DNA of 62,000 nucleotides from Diphasiastrum complanatum (Eukaryota > Streptophyta > Lycopodiopsida > Lycopodiales > Lycopodiaceae): the NCBI GenBank assembly GCA_029204225.1, contig CM055113.1, forward strand, positions 21,647,605 to 21,709,604, given 5' to 3'. A program made the translations under genes and the position numbers. This document shows positions 61,995 through 62,000 of the stretch, in pieces. The number at the start of each line of letters is the position of its first letter. Positions within the stretch are counted from its first letter, which is position 1. The notes under the pieces are model-generated. The model worked only from the letters and a program-made list of their open reading frames with translations, searched no databases and had not been told where the DNA came from.

Positions 61995-62000
61995 TTGGCT

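Overview
The window is plant nuclear DNA, most probably from a seed plant with long, transposon-filled introns. The evidence is spliced genes with GT-AG introns, a plant-type peroxisomal long-chain acyl-CoA synthetase, an F-box gene, and remnants of Ty3/gypsy, Ty1/copia, LINE and CACTA elements. I cannot name the species from sequence alone. No rRNA, CRISPR or convincing tRNA gene was seen.

Layout. 1-2925: a gypsy integrase scrap, a LINE 3' end with a GA/TC microsatellite, and non-coding DNA. 2926-8759 (+): nine in-frame exons forming the 3' half of a LACS6/LACS7-type acyl-CoA synthetase, with a decayed LINE reverse transcriptase in one intron. 8760-13700: non-coding, with a (TC)106 tract, a tandem duplication and two MITE-like inverted-repeat elements. 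13714-14660 (-): a gag fragment with a second gypsy 3' LTR inserted beside it. About 17330-26900 (+): a long, decayed Ty3/gypsy element (PBS, gag, protease, RT, RNase H, integrase) with related 24/25-bp minisatellite arrays on both sides of its coding region. 30175-31257: a copia scrap and a duplicated CT/CA microsatellite. 32885-35181 (+): a CACTA (TNP2-type) transposase remnant. 38125-38500 (+): copia RT scrap. 38835-40266 (-): an element carrying only a LINE ORF1-like protein, a 3' hairpin and a TC tail.

41729-58143 (-): a multi-exon F-box gene. The best exon chain I can build runs across an intron of about 11.9 kb (42783-54719) that holds two gypsy fragments and a truncated copia element with one LTR, and it uses a 17-nt microexon. 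One exon junction in this gene does not keep frame, so it may be decayed or may have an exon I missed. 58144-61324 is non-coding with palindromic and tandem repeats. 61325-62000 is a 5' LTR plus primer-binding site of a further LTR retrotransposon that runs off the right edge.

The two host genes are independent: LACS activates fatty acids (probably for peroxisomal beta-oxidation), and the F-box protein presumably serves an SCF-type ubiquitin ligase. Most of the remainder is transposon-derived. The most unusual items are the ORF1-only LINE-like element with its repeated hairpin/TC-tail 3' end, and the gypsy family with matching minisatellites flanking its coding region.
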